Positions 1 to 8,132 of a DNA stretch of 64,000 bases are shown one piece after another. The notes under the pieces were generated by a model. It ran no database searches, was not told the DNA's origin, and saw only the letters and a list, made by a program, of their open reading frames with translations. The stretch is from contig NZ_CP053187.1 of NCBI RefSeq assembly GCF_013046825.1, positions 685,001 through 749,000 on the forward strand, read 5' to 3'. This DNA comes from Turicibacter sanguinis (GTDB lineage: Bacteria > Bacillota_I > Bacilli_A > MOL361 > Turicibacteraceae). The translations under genes and the position numbers were made by a program. Position 1 is the first letter of the stretch. Every line of letters begins with the position of its first letter.

Positions 1-20
1 CCTCTTTCGACGACTTGATT

Positions 21-49
21 ATTTTAACATGTTCAACTTTATCTGTCAA
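21..49 (-). promoter_or_regulatory. strong sigma-A promoter, downstream member of the pair
   Basis: On the minus strand TTGACA (44-49), a 17-bp spacer and TAAAAT (21-26). It duplicates the promoter at 115-144, including the GTGTTTGACA entry and the downstream TCAAGTCGTCGAAAG segment. Transcription would start near position 14 and run off the window. An rRNA operon just outside the left edge is inferred, not seen. Confidence 0.6.
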
Positions 50-114
50 ACACTTTTTTGAAGTTTTTAAAATCTTTCGATTTCTTTTGTTTGTCTTCTT
101 TCGACGACTTGATT

Positions 115-144
115 ATTCTACCATGTTCAAGTTTTTTTTGTCAA
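115..144 (-). promoter_or_regulatory. strong sigma-A promoter, upstream member of a tandem pair
   Basis: On the minus strand TTGACA (139-144) and TAGAAT (115-120) are separated by 18 bp. A near-identical block lies 94 bp further downstream. Both are followed by the same AATAATCAAGTCGTCGAAAG-like initial transcribed region. Tandem near-identical strong promoters are typical of rRNA operons in Bacillota. No gene lies between them and the left edge, so the transcript leaves the window. Confidence 0.6.
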
Positions 145-159
145 ACACTTTTTTTATTT

Positions 160-704
160 TTTAAAAAATTTCTTTTCATTTATTTTAGTGTCTTAAATAT
201 TTTATCACTTAGTACTATTTACGTTTTTGCATTACCAATTGTAATAGTGAGTATGATAAACAACAAATCACAATCTTTGTTATAGAATAAAGTTACACGT
301 AAGCTTCTTAACACGGATCTCATTTATGAATTATCATCTCAAAATATTTATTCTTGATTTTGAAAACAATACTCAAAGAGATGATACATTAAAATAACAA
401 AAACATTGAACATTCAGCACGAATATTTTGTTACTATCCAAAACTATTTAAATCTAACTCAGTTCTAGAATAAATTTGTTATATCAGATTAAACACATTA
501 TCTCATTAAAAACAATTCATACTTAGATTTACGATGAAATAATTTTCTTGGTTTCTTTAAAAGAAAAGGAAACCCGCAAAAACCTCAAAAAATATGTAGC
601 TACTTTAATTCATTATCATTCAAAGGAGTCTTTCAGACACTGGAGACACAATCATTCCATTCGTGACAAAGTAAAGGTTATTGAATACATTTCTATATTA
701 TTAA
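160..704. other. AT-rich intergenic region, no gene seen
   Basis: This stretch lies between the leftward tandem promoters and the rpsI terminator. It is very AT-rich and has no open frame with a ribosome binding site or recognisable product. Its left end may serve as upstream activating sequence for the tandem promoters. Nothing else was recognised. Confidence 0.5.
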
Positions 705-733
705 AATAAAAAAGGAACCACAATAGTGGTTCC
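705..733 (-). terminator. rplM-rpsI terminator
   Basis: On the minus strand GGAACCAC-TATT-GTGGTTCC is followed by TTTTTTA, just past the rpsI stop codon. It is a perfect 8-bp stem with a U-tract. Confidence 0.85.
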
Positions 734-742
734 AAAGAAAAA

Positions 743-1132
743 TTAACGTTTTGAGAACTGTGGAGCACGACGAGCTGCTTTAAGTCCGTATTTTTTACGT
801 TCTTTAGCACGTGAGTCACGAGTTAATAAACCTACTGGTTTTAATGTTGGACGGTATTCAGCATCAACTTGTAATAAAGCACGAGCGATTCCTAAACGAA
901 TTGCTCCAGCTTGACCTGTTAATCCTCCACCTTGTACATTAACTAATACATCATATTGGTTAGCTGTTTCAGTTAATGATAATGGTTGCATGATATCTAA
1001 ACGAGTTGCTGCAGAAGGAATATAATCTTCAAATTCGCGACCGTTGATAATTACTTTTCCAGTTCCAGGTACTAAACGTACACGAGCAACTGAACTTTTA
1101 CGACGACCAGTTCCTAAGTATTGTACTGTCAT
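743..1132 (-). CDS. rpsI: 30S ribosomal protein S9
   Basis: Small-subunit protein that binds 16S rRNA in the head; its C-terminal tail reaches the P-site tRNA. At 129 residues it has normal length. It starts with the typical [16 protein letters not shown] segment, contains the [19 protein letters not shown] core and ends in SKR, the conserved tail. It lies 21 bp downstream of rplM, with AGGGAGG ahead of its ATG, and the two form the usual L13-S9 operon. A strong terminator follows. Identification is firm. Confidence 0.98.
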   Translation of the reverse strand: MTVQYLGTGRRKSSVARVRLVPGTGKVIINGREFEDYIPSAATRLDIMQPLSLTETANQYDVLVNVQGGGLTGQAGAIRLGIARALLQVDAEYRPTLKPVGLLTRDSRAKERKKYGLKAARRAPQFSKR

Positions 1133-1153
1133 ATCTTGTTACCTCCCTCTTAA

Positions 1154-1591
1154 TTATCCGCGAAGTTCGTAAACTTCTGGTTTTTGTGCTGCATGTGGAT
1201 GTTCTGCTCCAGCATATACAAATAATTTTTTACCAGTTGCACGTCCTAAACGTCCTTTTGGTAACATACCTTTGATAGCTAATTCTAACATACGTTCTGG
1301 TTGAGTATCACGCATTTGTTGAGCTGTACGAACAGTTAATCCACCTTGATATCCTGAATGACGGTAGTAGCATTTGTCAGCTAATTTATTTCCTGTTAAA
1401 TTGATTTTTTCAGCATTGATTACGATTACATAATCTCCACAGTCTACATGTGGTGTGAATGTTGGTTTATGTTTTCCACGTAAAAGTGTTGCTACTTCTG
1501 TAGATAAGCGCCCTAAAGTTTTATCTGCAGCATCAACAACGAACCATTTACGATCTACTTCATGAGATTTTTGCATAAATGTTGTACGCAT
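1154..1591 (-). CDS. rplM: 50S ribosomal protein L13
   Basis: Early-assembly large-subunit protein. It is 145 residues long with the family blocks [46 protein letters not shown] and the basic LPKGRLGR segment. The ATG at 1591 is preceded by GGAGG at good spacing. It is first gene of the rplM-rpsI operon. The 5' leader carries sequence resembling the L13 autoregulatory leader (separate entry), so feedback by L13 is likely. Confidence 0.98.
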   Translation of the reverse strand: MRTTFMQKSHEVDRKWFVVDAADKTLGRLSTEVATLLRGKHKPTFTPHVDCGDYVIVINAEKINLTGNKLADKCYYRHSGYQGGLTVRTAQQMRDTQPERMLELAIKGMLPKGRLGRATGKKLFVYAGAEHPHAAQKPEVYELRG

Positions 1592-1599
1592 AGTCCTGC

Positions 1600-1700
1600 C
1601 TCCTACTTCTTAACTTATAAATTATTTTTTTTAATCCAATGAAAATTCGCTGGGGCTCAAATTTTCTCTCGAAAATAAAGAAAATGTACCGTTAACTATT
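1600..1700 (-). promoter_or_regulatory. probable L13 leader (ribosomal protein autoregulation)
   Basis: Upstream of rplM the minus strand reads ATAGTTAACGGTACATTTTC, then a short AT hairpin, then a GAATTTTCATTGGA block before the AGGAGG site. From memory these blocks match the Firmicutes L13 leader, a structured mRNA bound by L13. I could not run a covariance search. Upstream of it, up to about 1890, I see only AT-rich sequence with no gene. Confidence 0.5.
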
Positions 1701-1894
1701 TTACCCCAAATAAACTCTTTTTTCAAGTATTTTTAGAAAAAAATATTCTATTTTTTCTCTTATTTTATGTTTTTTGAAACAACACTTTTATGGTATTTCA
1801 AAAGAAAAAAAGAAAGAATATTTTCACTTCCTTCGTATTTGATTATAACATGGACGCTCTTATATATGAATCATCAAATTTTGGTTAGATTTCA

Positions 1895-1942
1895 GTATAA
1901 AAATGGATAGTAAGCGATTATGCCTACTATCCATTTTTATAC
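1895..1942 (-). terminator. bofA terminator overlapping the stop codon
   Basis: A perfect 18-bp inverted repeat (GTATAAAAATGGATAGTA at 1895-1912 and its complement at 1925-1942) with a 12-base loop. The right arm includes the last codon and stop of bofA. T-rich sequence falls within the stem end, so termination is likely but the U-tract is weak. Confidence 0.65.
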
Positions 1943-2125
1943 TAAAACTATTTTAGTTAAAACATAAACTAATATAAATCCCGGAATGCCAAGAGTTCCC
2001 GTTATAAAAGAAGTAATATAATTTAAAGGAATCGATACATTAAAGTATACTCCGATTATATTAAAAAGATATAAGGCAAATACTCCAATTATGAATCTTT
2101 TAACTAACCATCCTACTGTCTTCAT
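1937..2125 (-). CDS. bofA: BofA-family small membrane protein
   Basis: 62 residues with two hydrophobic segments (about 5-28 and 36-62) joined by a short NVSIPLN-type loop. In Bacillus BofA is an integral forespore-membrane protein that holds the SpoIVFB protease inactive until pro-sigma-K processing is needed. The IPLNYIT and GTLGIPGFILVYVL segments match this family, and the position downstream of dnaX-ybaB-recR is the classical bofA position. It is shorter than the Bacillus protein (87 residues) and lacks part of the N-terminus. The ATG has no good Shine-Dalgarno; an AGGGAGGTG lies about 45 bp upstream, before a five-codon ORF. Sporulation capacity is inferred only. Confidence 0.75.
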   Translation of the reverse strand: MKTVGWLVKRFIIGVFALYLFNIIGVYFNVSIPLNYITSFITGTLGIPGFILVYVLTKIVLV

Positions 2126-2712
2126 ATTATTTTTGTTATTGAAATACTATCATTCCAATAACAAAACACCTCCCTTCCTAAAATCTATCATATGCAATTA
2201 AAAATGTTGATATAACTAAGTTTTATATTAGGAGGAAAGATTAAATTATTAAAATATCCCGCTTCTAAAATATACCCAAGCAATGGTTAAAGCTTAAATA
2301 CGAAGCTATGATGAAATTCTAACGAATATTTTATACTAACATCAATGCTCTCCTTAGAGTAACACTAATGGTAATCCTAATTGTCAAGATTACGTACTCA
2401 ATTCTTTCTGAAATTACAGTTAAAATGTTGTATTCATACTGGTTATAGAATGCCTTAGCTAAAACTAAGGTGATCAAGTACACCTAACATAATAATAAGA
2501 AAATAATTGTAATTAGCGCAATCTCAAAGGATAGGATTAGTTCACGATTGTACCATCGCTCAAATATTAAATTTTATAAAGTAAATTAGATAATAAATAA
2601 CCTAATTCTATTTCGTAATATTCATTTTTCTTATATAAATTCATAAACTAAGCATCTTTTTAATTTCTCACAAAAAGTAAAAAAATATCACTTCATCTCT
2701 TAAATCTATAAA
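2126..2712. other. intergenic region without recognisable gene
   Basis: About 590 bp between bofA and the recR terminator. Six-frame reading shows no convincing ORF. An isolated AGGAGG at 2230-2235 (plus strand) is followed at once by in-frame stops. In Bacillus a small gene (yaaL) lies here; no remnant is recognisable. It may be decayed coding DNA. Confidence 0.5.
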
Positions 2713-2749
2713 AAATAGCCATCGTTATATGATTTTACGATGGCTATTA
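2713..2749 (-). terminator. recR operon terminator
   Basis: AATAGCCATCGT (2714-2725) pairs perfectly with ACGATGGCTATT (2737-2748). On the minus strand the stem ends in TTTTTTAT, directly after the recR stop. Confidence 0.85.
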
Positions 2750-2754
2750 CATTA

Positions 2755-3357
2755 TTAAAATAGTTCACGACGTCCTTCTAATGCACGAATTAAAGTAACT
2801 TCATCTGCATACTCGATTGAGCGCCCCATTTCAAGACCTCTTGCAATTCGCGTTACTTTAACATCTGTATTTTTTAATAACTTAGCAATGTATTGTGAAG
2901 TAGCATCCCCTTCAAGAGTTGCACTTAAAGCTAATATTAATTCTTTTACATTCTCATCTTTTAAACGTTCGATTAATGCCGGAATCCCGATATCTTCAGG
3001 TCCCATGCCATCAAGTGGAGACAGTACTCCATTTAATACATGGTATAACCCTTTAAACCCACGCATGCGTTCTATAGCGATCACATCTTTCGGATCTTGT
3101 ACAACCGCAATCAATGAACGATCACGATGTGAATCTGAACAGATTGAACATGGGTCAGTATCTGTAATATGCCCACAAATTGGGCATTTAAATAACTGAC
3201 GTTTGCTATCGATTAAAGCTTTAGCAAATGTTGTTACATCATCCTCTTTCATAGAACTTATAACATAAAAAGCAAGACGTTCCGCAGTTTTATTTCCTAT
3301 ACCTGGAAGTTTACTTAAGCTTTCAATTAATTTTGTAATAGGTTGTGGATATTGCAT
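2755..3357 (-). CDS. recR: recombination mediator protein RecR
   Basis: 200 residues, normal length. The protein acts with RecO (and RecF) to load RecA on single-stranded DNA in gap repair. In order it shows the N-terminal helix-hairpin-helix ([15 protein letters not shown]), a four-cysteine zinc finger ([14 protein letters not shown], about 58-75), the Toprim domain beginning [13 protein letters not shown] and the C-terminal [20 protein letters not shown] motif. It follows ybaB by 9 bp in a dnaX-ybaB-recR operon, as in Bacillus. Confidence 0.97.
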   Translation of the reverse strand: MQYPQPITKLIESLSKLPGIGNKTAERLAFYVISSMKEDDVTTFAKALIDSKRQLFKCPICGHITDTDPCSICSDSHRDRSLIAVVQDPKDVIAIERMRGFKGLYHVLNGVLSPLDGMGPEDIGIPALIERLKDENVKELILALSATLEGDATSQYIAKLLKNTDVKVTRIARGLEMGRSIEYADEVTLIRALEGRRELF

Positions 3358-3366
3358 AATATCTCC

Positions 3367-3678
3367 TTAGAATAATCCAGGAATATTCATTCCTTTTGTG
3401 AATTGTCCCATTGTTGATTCAGTTTTTTCATCAACTTGGCGGAATGCATCATTTAATGCTAATAAAATAACATCTTCTAACATTTCTACATCTTCTGGGT
3501 CAACAACTGATGGATTAATGTTTACTTTGTTAATTTCTTTTGTACCTTTAACCTCAATTGTTACCATTCCACCTGCAGCAGAACCTGTGAATACTGATTC
3601 TTCAATATCCTTTTGTGCTTTTAACATATCTTTTTGCATTTTTTGAATTTTTTTCATCATCATTGGATTCATAATCAT
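3367..3678 (-). CDS. YbaB/EbfC nucleoid-associated protein
   Basis: A 103-residue DNA-binding dimer, known as EbfC or YaaK in relatives. It has the Met-rich start (MIMNPMMMKKIQKMQKDMLKAQK), the central GMVTIEVKGTKEINKVNINPSVVDPED strand region and the C-terminal QFTKGMNIPGLF. The ATG at 3678 lies 5 bp after AGGAG and is preferred to the GTG one codon upstream. It sits between dnaX and recR with gaps below 10 bp. Confidence 0.93.
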   Translation of the reverse strand: MIMNPMMMKKIQKMQKDMLKAQKDIEESVFTGSAAGGMVTIEVKGTKEINKVNINPSVVDPEDVEMLEDVILLALNDAFRQVDEKTESTMGQFTKGMNIPGLF

Positions 3679-3686
3679 CACTACTC

Positions 3687-5504
3687 CTACTCGTCTATTA
3701 TATTCACTAAGTCAGCCCCATATAAATTGACAATATTATCAATAAAATCATCTTTCTTAGACTGAACTTCCTCATTATAATTTATCACATTTTTAATATC
3801 CTGACTATATTGTTTTAGTCTAGGTTCAATACCTTGTTTCTTTTGTTCTAAATAACTTTGTCTTTGTTCAAGCCAAAAAGACTCTGGCATGACATTAAAA
3901 GCATACGGACGACCAAATAGATAAGCCACAATTTGTTCAGCAATTTTTTTATTATCTTCTCTTAGTAATCGTCTACATCCCGGTTCATGTTTGTAAGTTA
4001 AAATAAATCCTTCATCTGAAGCTGCGACAACACTACCATCTTGTAATAAGACAATAACATCTTTGTACTCAGGCATTTTAATGGGATTTAACTGGGACCA
4101 TTTTTCTAAGACATTATCTCTTGCTTGTTTACTTGCATGAGATAAAACTTGTTCAATGGTTAACATTTCTGGTGTGATATGTTCAGGTAAGATAATATGG
4201 TCTTCTGTGGCTGGAAGTTTGAAATCTGATACTTTAGTGTCTTCTTGAAATAAATTCATTTTAAATTGAGAATCATCTTGGTTAATGATTTTTGTATGAT
4301 TAGATGCAACTGTAGTTGGTATACTCTCAACTTTTTTAACTAATCTTTTTAATACCTCAATTTCTTTTTTCAAATCATTGATTTCTATCTCATAGTCTGC
4401 CTTATTCCCTGTCATTTCTGAGTCAGTTTCAGTTAAACTTAATAGCCCAACTTCGAGCATTAATTCAGGATGATTCGCAAATCTCATTTCATTCTGTAAT
4501 TTATTTAATTTAAATAAATATTGTACAATTTGTGCAGAACGTAATTCTTCCGTTAATGGGATAAATAGTTCGTCAGAGATTAGTAAATTAGAGATGTTAG
4601 AAGAATTTCCTATTTTTTGATACATCAATAAATCTCTATAAACATTAATTAATCCATCTATAATACGGATTGCTTCTTTTCCTTGGTCAATCATATCCTG
4701 GATTAAATCAATGATTGTTGAAAAATCTAAATCCTTTATTCCTCTAATAATTTGTAACAACTGATGATTTGCAATTGTTCCACTTAAAGCATGAACATCA
4801 TCGATGAGAATCTTATCGTACGAATATGAAATAACCTGATCAAGTAAACTTAAGGCATCACGCATTCCACCTTCAGCTAATTCAGCAACTAATTGAACAG
4901 CATCTTCTTCAAACTCAATGTTTTGACTAGTTAAAATTTCTGATAAATGTTGTGTGATTTCTTTAGTAGAAATCTGTTTAAAATCAAAGCGTTGACAACG
5001 AGAAATAATAGTAGGTGGGATTTTATGTGGCTCTGTTGTAGCTAAAATAAAAATAACATGTTTAGGGGGTTCTTCTAACGTTTTTAAAAGTGCATTAAAA
5101 GCCCCTGTGGATAACATGTGCACCTCATCGATGATATATACTTTATATCGCCCCATTGTCGGTGCATATTTAACTTTATCTCTAATTTCACGGATTTCAT
5201 CTACACCATTATTACTAGCTGCATCAATTTCAAATACATCTGAATTAGAGCCGTTTGTAATGGTTGTACAATTAACACACTCATTACAAGGTTCATCGGT
5301 TGGATAATTCACACAGTTTACAGCTTTTGCGATAATTTTAGCAATTGATGTCTTTCCGGTTCCGCGTGGTCCACAAAATAAATACGCATGTGATAAACGT
5401 TCATGTTTAAGTGCATTTTGAATCGTTCTAACGATATGAACTTGTCCCACTACATCGCTAAATTTTTGGGGACGATGAGCACGATATAATGCATTGTATG
5501 ACAT
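3687..5504 (-). CDS. dnaX: DNA polymerase III subunits gamma/tau
   Basis: About 605 residues. It is the clamp-loader ATPase that opens the beta sliding clamp; the C-terminal tau part contacts the polymerase. Seen in order: MSYNALYRAHRPQKFSDVVGQ start, Walker A GPRGTGKTS, a four-Cys zinc module (CVNYPTDEPCNECVNC), the DEVHMLS Walker B, the ATTEPHKIPPTI sensor region and SRCQRFDF. The longer frame would start at a TTG at 5531; the ATG at 5504 has AGGAAA at good spacing and matches the family N-terminus. In Bacillus the SRP RNA gene and tadA lie just upstream; here the pst/pho region separates them. Confidence 0.96.
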   Translation of the reverse strand: MSYNALYRAHRPQKFSDVVGQVHIVRTIQNALKHERLSHAYLFCGPRGTGKTSIAKIIAKAVNCVNYPTDEPCNECVNCTTITNGSNSDVFEIDAASNNGVDEIREIRDKVKYAPTMGRYKVYIIDEVHMLSTGAFNALLKTLEEPPKHVIFILATTEPHKIPPTIISRCQRFDFKQISTKEITQHLSEILTSQNIEFEEDAVQLVAELAEGGMRDALSLLDQVISYSYDKILIDDVHALSGTIANHQLLQIIRGIKDLDFSTIIDLIQDMIDQGKEAIRIIDGLINVYRDLLMYQKIGNSSNISNLLISDELFIPLTEELRSAQIVQYLFKLNKLQNEMRFANHPELMLEVGLLSLTETDSEMTGNKADYEIEINDLKKEIEVLKRLVKKVESIPTTVASNHTKIINQDDSQFKMNLFQEDTKVSDFKLPATEDHIILPEHITPEMLTIEQVLSHASKQARDNVLEKWSQLNPIKMPEYKDVIVLLQDGSVVAASDEGFILTYKHEPGCRRLLREDNKKIAEQIVAYLFGRPYAFNVMPESFWLEQRQSYLEQKKQGIEPRLKQYSQDIKNVINYNEEVQSKKDDFIDNIVNLYGADLVNIIDE

Positions 5505-5719
5505 AAAAGATTTCCTACTCTCTAGTTTCAAAGTTAATTTGATTATAACATAAAAACTTTAGATAGATTTATTGGTTTTCACATTTATTTTCATTTTATA
5601 ATCATTTTTAAATCAATTGATTAATATTCCAAATTGTGTAAAATATTATAAATAGACATTAAACTGAGCTAAAGGTTTAAAAACAATCAGATTTTAAATT
5701 TTACTATGAGGGATAAGAT

Positions 5720-7060
5720 ATGATGGAGAAAAAAACTAATTTGATGACTGAGGGAGTTATTTGGAAGCAACTTTTATTATTTTCGATTCCCTTATTAGTC
5801 GGGAACCTATTTCAACAGCTCTATAATACAGTTGATTCAATTATTGTCGGAAACTATGTCGGAAGCCAAGCTCTGGCAGCAGTTGGGGCAAGTACCCCAA
5901 TTATTAATTTATTAGTGGGATTTTTTATGGGAATTGCAACAGGTGCTGGAATTATTATTTCCCAATTTTACGGAGCGAAAGATGAGAAGCGTTTAAGAGA
6001 ATCTGTTCATACGGCGCTAGCACTTAGCATTTTAGCCGGTATTTTTTTAACGGTTGTGGGGATGATGTTTTCTCCATGGATTTTAAGAATTATGGGAACA
6101 CCTGATGAGGTGTTGCAAGATTCGGTGTTGTATTTGAGGTTGTATTTTGTTGGGAGTTTGTTTTTGCTTGTTTATAATATGGGCGCTGGAATTTTGAGGG
6201 CAGTTGGAGATTCGAGGCGACCTTTATATTATTTATGTATTTCATCTGTAATAAACATTGTACTTGATTTATTATTTGTAGTTGGATTCAAGATGGGAGT
6301 TGCAGGCGTAGCTCTGGCAACGTTACTTGCTCAAGGTGTTTCGGCTATTTTACTAGCGATTCATCTGATAAAGACGTCTGAGAGCTATCGTCTTGTTATT
6401 AAAGAAATCCGTGTTCATAAGCTTGTATTTCAGGAGATTGTGATGGTTGGAATTCCAACAGGCTTGCAGTCAGTTATTGTTTCATTATCTAATGCCATTG
6501 TCCAAAGTAGTATTAATGGTTTCGGAGCGGCGGCTATTGCGGGATGTAGCGCCTATATCAAATTAGATGGTTTTATGATTTTGCCAATTATGAGTTTTGG
6601 GATGGCGTCTACTACCTTTATTGGTCAAAATTTAGGGGCACGTCAGTATGATCGTATGAAACAAGGGTTGAAGACAACATTGTGGATGACTTCGATTTAC
6701 ACAATCATTGTATCTTTATTAATGTATGCATTTGGTAGTGAGGCACTAAAAATCTTCTCTCAAGAACCTGATGTTCTCAAATATGGGCGTAGTATGTTAC
6801 AGTGTCTGATTCCCGCGTACATCATGTTAGCAGTTATGCAGTCGTTAGTTGGATCGGTGCGTGGAGCTGGGAAAACAATGATTACTATGATGATTTCGAT
6901 TGTTAGTTTATGTGTGGTAAGGGTTTTATGGATTATGGGTGTTTTGGCATTTAATCCGAGTATTGAAGGGGTGTTTCTTGGATATCCTATTTCTTGGACG
7001 ATAGGCGCTATTTTGATGATTATTTATACGGTAAAAGGAAAATGGATACCTCTTGATTAG
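5720..7060 (+). CDS. MATE family efflux transporter
   Basis: 446 residues with about 12 hydrophobic segments in two related halves, the multidrug and toxin extrusion fold. These carriers use Na+ or H+ gradients to expel drugs or metabolites. The N-terminal half begins with FSIPLLVGNLFQQLYNTVDS and IIVGNYVGSQALAAVGAS, diagnostic of MATE proteins. GAGGG precedes the ATG at 5720. It stands divergent from dnaX. Substrate unknown. The following reductase/MerR pair has its own promoter and may or may not be related. Confidence 0.92.
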   Translation: MMEKKTNLMTEGVIWKQLLLFSIPLLVGNLFQQLYNTVDSIIVGNYVGSQALAAVGASTPIINLLVGFFMGIATGAGIIISQFYGAKDEKRLRESVHTALALSILAGIFLTVVGMMFSPWILRIMGTPDEVLQDSVLYLRLYFVGSLFLLVYNMGAGILRAVGDSRRPLYYLCISSVINIVLDLLFVVGFKMGVAGVALATLLAQGVSAILLAIHLIKTSESYRLVIKEIRVHKLVFQEIVMVGIPTGLQSVIVSLSNAIVQSSINGFGAAAIAGCSAYIKLDGFMILPIMSFGMASTTFIGQNLGARQYDRMKQGLKTTLWMTSIYTIIVSLLMYAFGSEALKIFSQEPDVLKYGRSMLQCLIPAYIMLAVMQSLVGSVRGAGKTMITMMISIVSLCVVRVLWIMGVLAFNPSIEGVFLGYPISWTIGAILMIIYTVKGKWIPLD

Positions 7061-7076
7061 AGATATCCATTTTTTC
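7041..7076 (+). terminator. terminator of the MATE gene, overlapping its stop
   Basis: ATGGATA..TCT pairs with AGATATCCAT around TGATT, followed by TTTTTTCT. The stop codon (7058-7060) is inside the hairpin. The next promoter begins 2-3 bp later. Confidence 0.75.
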
Positions 7077-7078
7077 TA

Positions 7079-7109
7079 TTGACTTGGAGTTAACTCCAAG
7101 GGGTATGTT
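7079..7109 (+). promoter_or_regulatory. MerR-type promoter with palindromic operator
   Basis: TTGACT (7079-7084) and TATGTT (7104-7109) are separated by 19 bp, the over-long spacer that MerR-family activators correct by untwisting DNA. The spacer region holds the perfect 18-bp palindrome CTTGGAGTTAACTCCAAG (7083-7100). It drives the flavin reductase and probably the downstream MerR gene, giving autoregulation. The palindrome resembles sites known for NmlR/AdhR-type regulators. Confidence 0.85.
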
Positions 7110-7130
7110 AGTATGGAGGGAGGGATTTTG

Positions 7131-7664
7131 ATGAGGGTTTTAATTTTATCGGGTAGTCCAAGAAGACATGGAAATTCAGATTTGTTATGTGATGAGTTTA
7201 TGCGGGGAGCAATTGATGCTGGACATGAGGTTTTGAAGGTTTTTTTAAGAGATAAGCAGATTAATTATTGTATGGCTTGCGATGGTTGTCGAGGAAATGG
7301 TGGACGTTGTGTGATTAAAGATGACATGGCGGATATTTTGACTCAGATGATTTTGTCTGATGTGATTGTGATGGCTTCTCCTGTTTATTTTTATTCGATG
7401 GATGCCCAGATGAAGACATTGATTGATCGAACAGTAGCTAAATATATTAAGATTATTGATAAAGATTTCTATTTTATTGTGACGGCTGCTGATAGTAACC
7501 CACAAGCATTAAAACCGACAGTTGAAGGGTTCCGAGGTTTTATAGACTGCTTAGAGGGAGCTAAGGAAAAAGGTGTTCTTTATGGGACTGGGGTTTGGCA
7601 AAAAGGCGATGCTTTAAAAACTGATTTGATGATACAAGCTTACGAAATGGGAAAAAGTTTATAA
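7131..7664 (+). CDS. flavodoxin-fold NAD(P)H-dependent oxidoreductase with Cys cluster
   Basis: About 177 residues. The N-terminal LILSGSPRRHGNSDLL is the FMN phosphate-binding loop of the flavodoxin-like reductase family; ASPVYFYSMDAQMKTLIDR is the second flavin-contact region. Between them CMACDGCRGNGGRC provides four cysteines of the type found in iron-sulfur flavoproteins. The ATG at 7131 follows GGAGGGAGGG and is preferred over the one at 7113, which has no ribosome binding site. Substrate unknown; the electrophile-type regulator next to it suggests quinone, aldehyde or nitro-compound reduction. Confidence 0.85.
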   Translation: MRVLILSGSPRRHGNSDLLCDEFMRGAIDAGHEVLKVFLRDKQINYCMACDGCRGNGGRCVIKDDMADILTQMILSDVIVMASPVYFYSMDAQMKTLIDRTVAKYIKIIDKDFYFIVTAADSNPQALKPTVEGFRGFIDCLEGAKEKGVLYGTGVWQKGDALKTDLMIQAYEMGKSL

Positions 7665-7725
7665 GATAGCATATATTTCATTAGATAATAACTATTAATA
7701 AGGACTTTTATTGGAGGATTTAGCA

Positions 7726-8109
7726 ATGAATATTAAAGAGGTTAGCGAGCGACTTGGGTTATCGGCGGATACGCTACGTTATTATGAACGGATTGGGTTG
7801 ATTCCTCCAGTACAACGAAATAAGAATGGGATTAGAAATTATTCTGAAGATGATTGTACATGGATTGAATTTATTAAGTGTATGCGTGCTTCTGGGCTGC
7901 CTATTGAGGTTTTAATTGAGTATGTGACATTATTCCAACAAGGTGAGGAAACAAGCTCTGCCCGCAAGGAAATACTAATTGAGCAGCGCGATGTATTACT
8001 TGAGAAGATTGCAGAGTTACAAAAGACAGTTACACGATTAAATGGCAAGATTGAATTTTATGAGCAACATGTGATTCCAAGAGAAGAATCGTTTAGAAGA
8101 AAAAAATAA
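7726..8109 (+). CDS. MerR-family regulator of the NmlR/AdhR type
   Basis: 127 residues. An N-terminal MerR winged helix (KEVSERLGLSADTLRYYERIGL) is followed by a long dimerisation coiled coil (about 80-120). The metal-binding cysteines of classical MerR proteins are absent. Counting from the chosen ATG, a cysteine falls at residue 52 in KCMRASGLPIEVL, the position of the thiol that senses aldehydes or electrophiles in Bacillus AdhR. GGAGG lies 8 bp before ATG 7726; the TTG at 7711 overlaps no such site. The 18-bp palindrome in the MerR-type promoter upstream is its likely operator. Confidence 0.88.
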   Translation: MNIKEVSERLGLSADTLRYYERIGLIPPVQRNKNGIRNYSEDDCTWIEFIKCMRASGLPIEVLIEYVTLFQQGEETSSARKEILIEQRDVLLEKIAELQKTVTRLNGKIEFYEQHVIPREESFRRKK

Positions 8110-8132
8110 AAGCTCCCGGTTGGGAGCTTTTT
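8107..8132. terminator. bidirectional terminator between merR-type gene and phoU
   Basis: AAAAGCTCCC-GGTT-GGGAGCTTTTT: a 7-bp GC-rich stem flanked by A- and T-tracts, shared by the convergent genes on either side. Confidence 0.85.

Noticed and set aside
58-285. 75-codon plus-strand ORF near the left edge
   Set aside because: Phe-rich low-complexity translation of AT-rich DNA over the opposite-strand promoters; no ribosome binding site.
3687-5504. possible programmed frameshift in dnaX producing gamma
   Set aside because: No clear slippery heptamer with a following stem was identified by eye; Bacillus-type dnaX does not need it.
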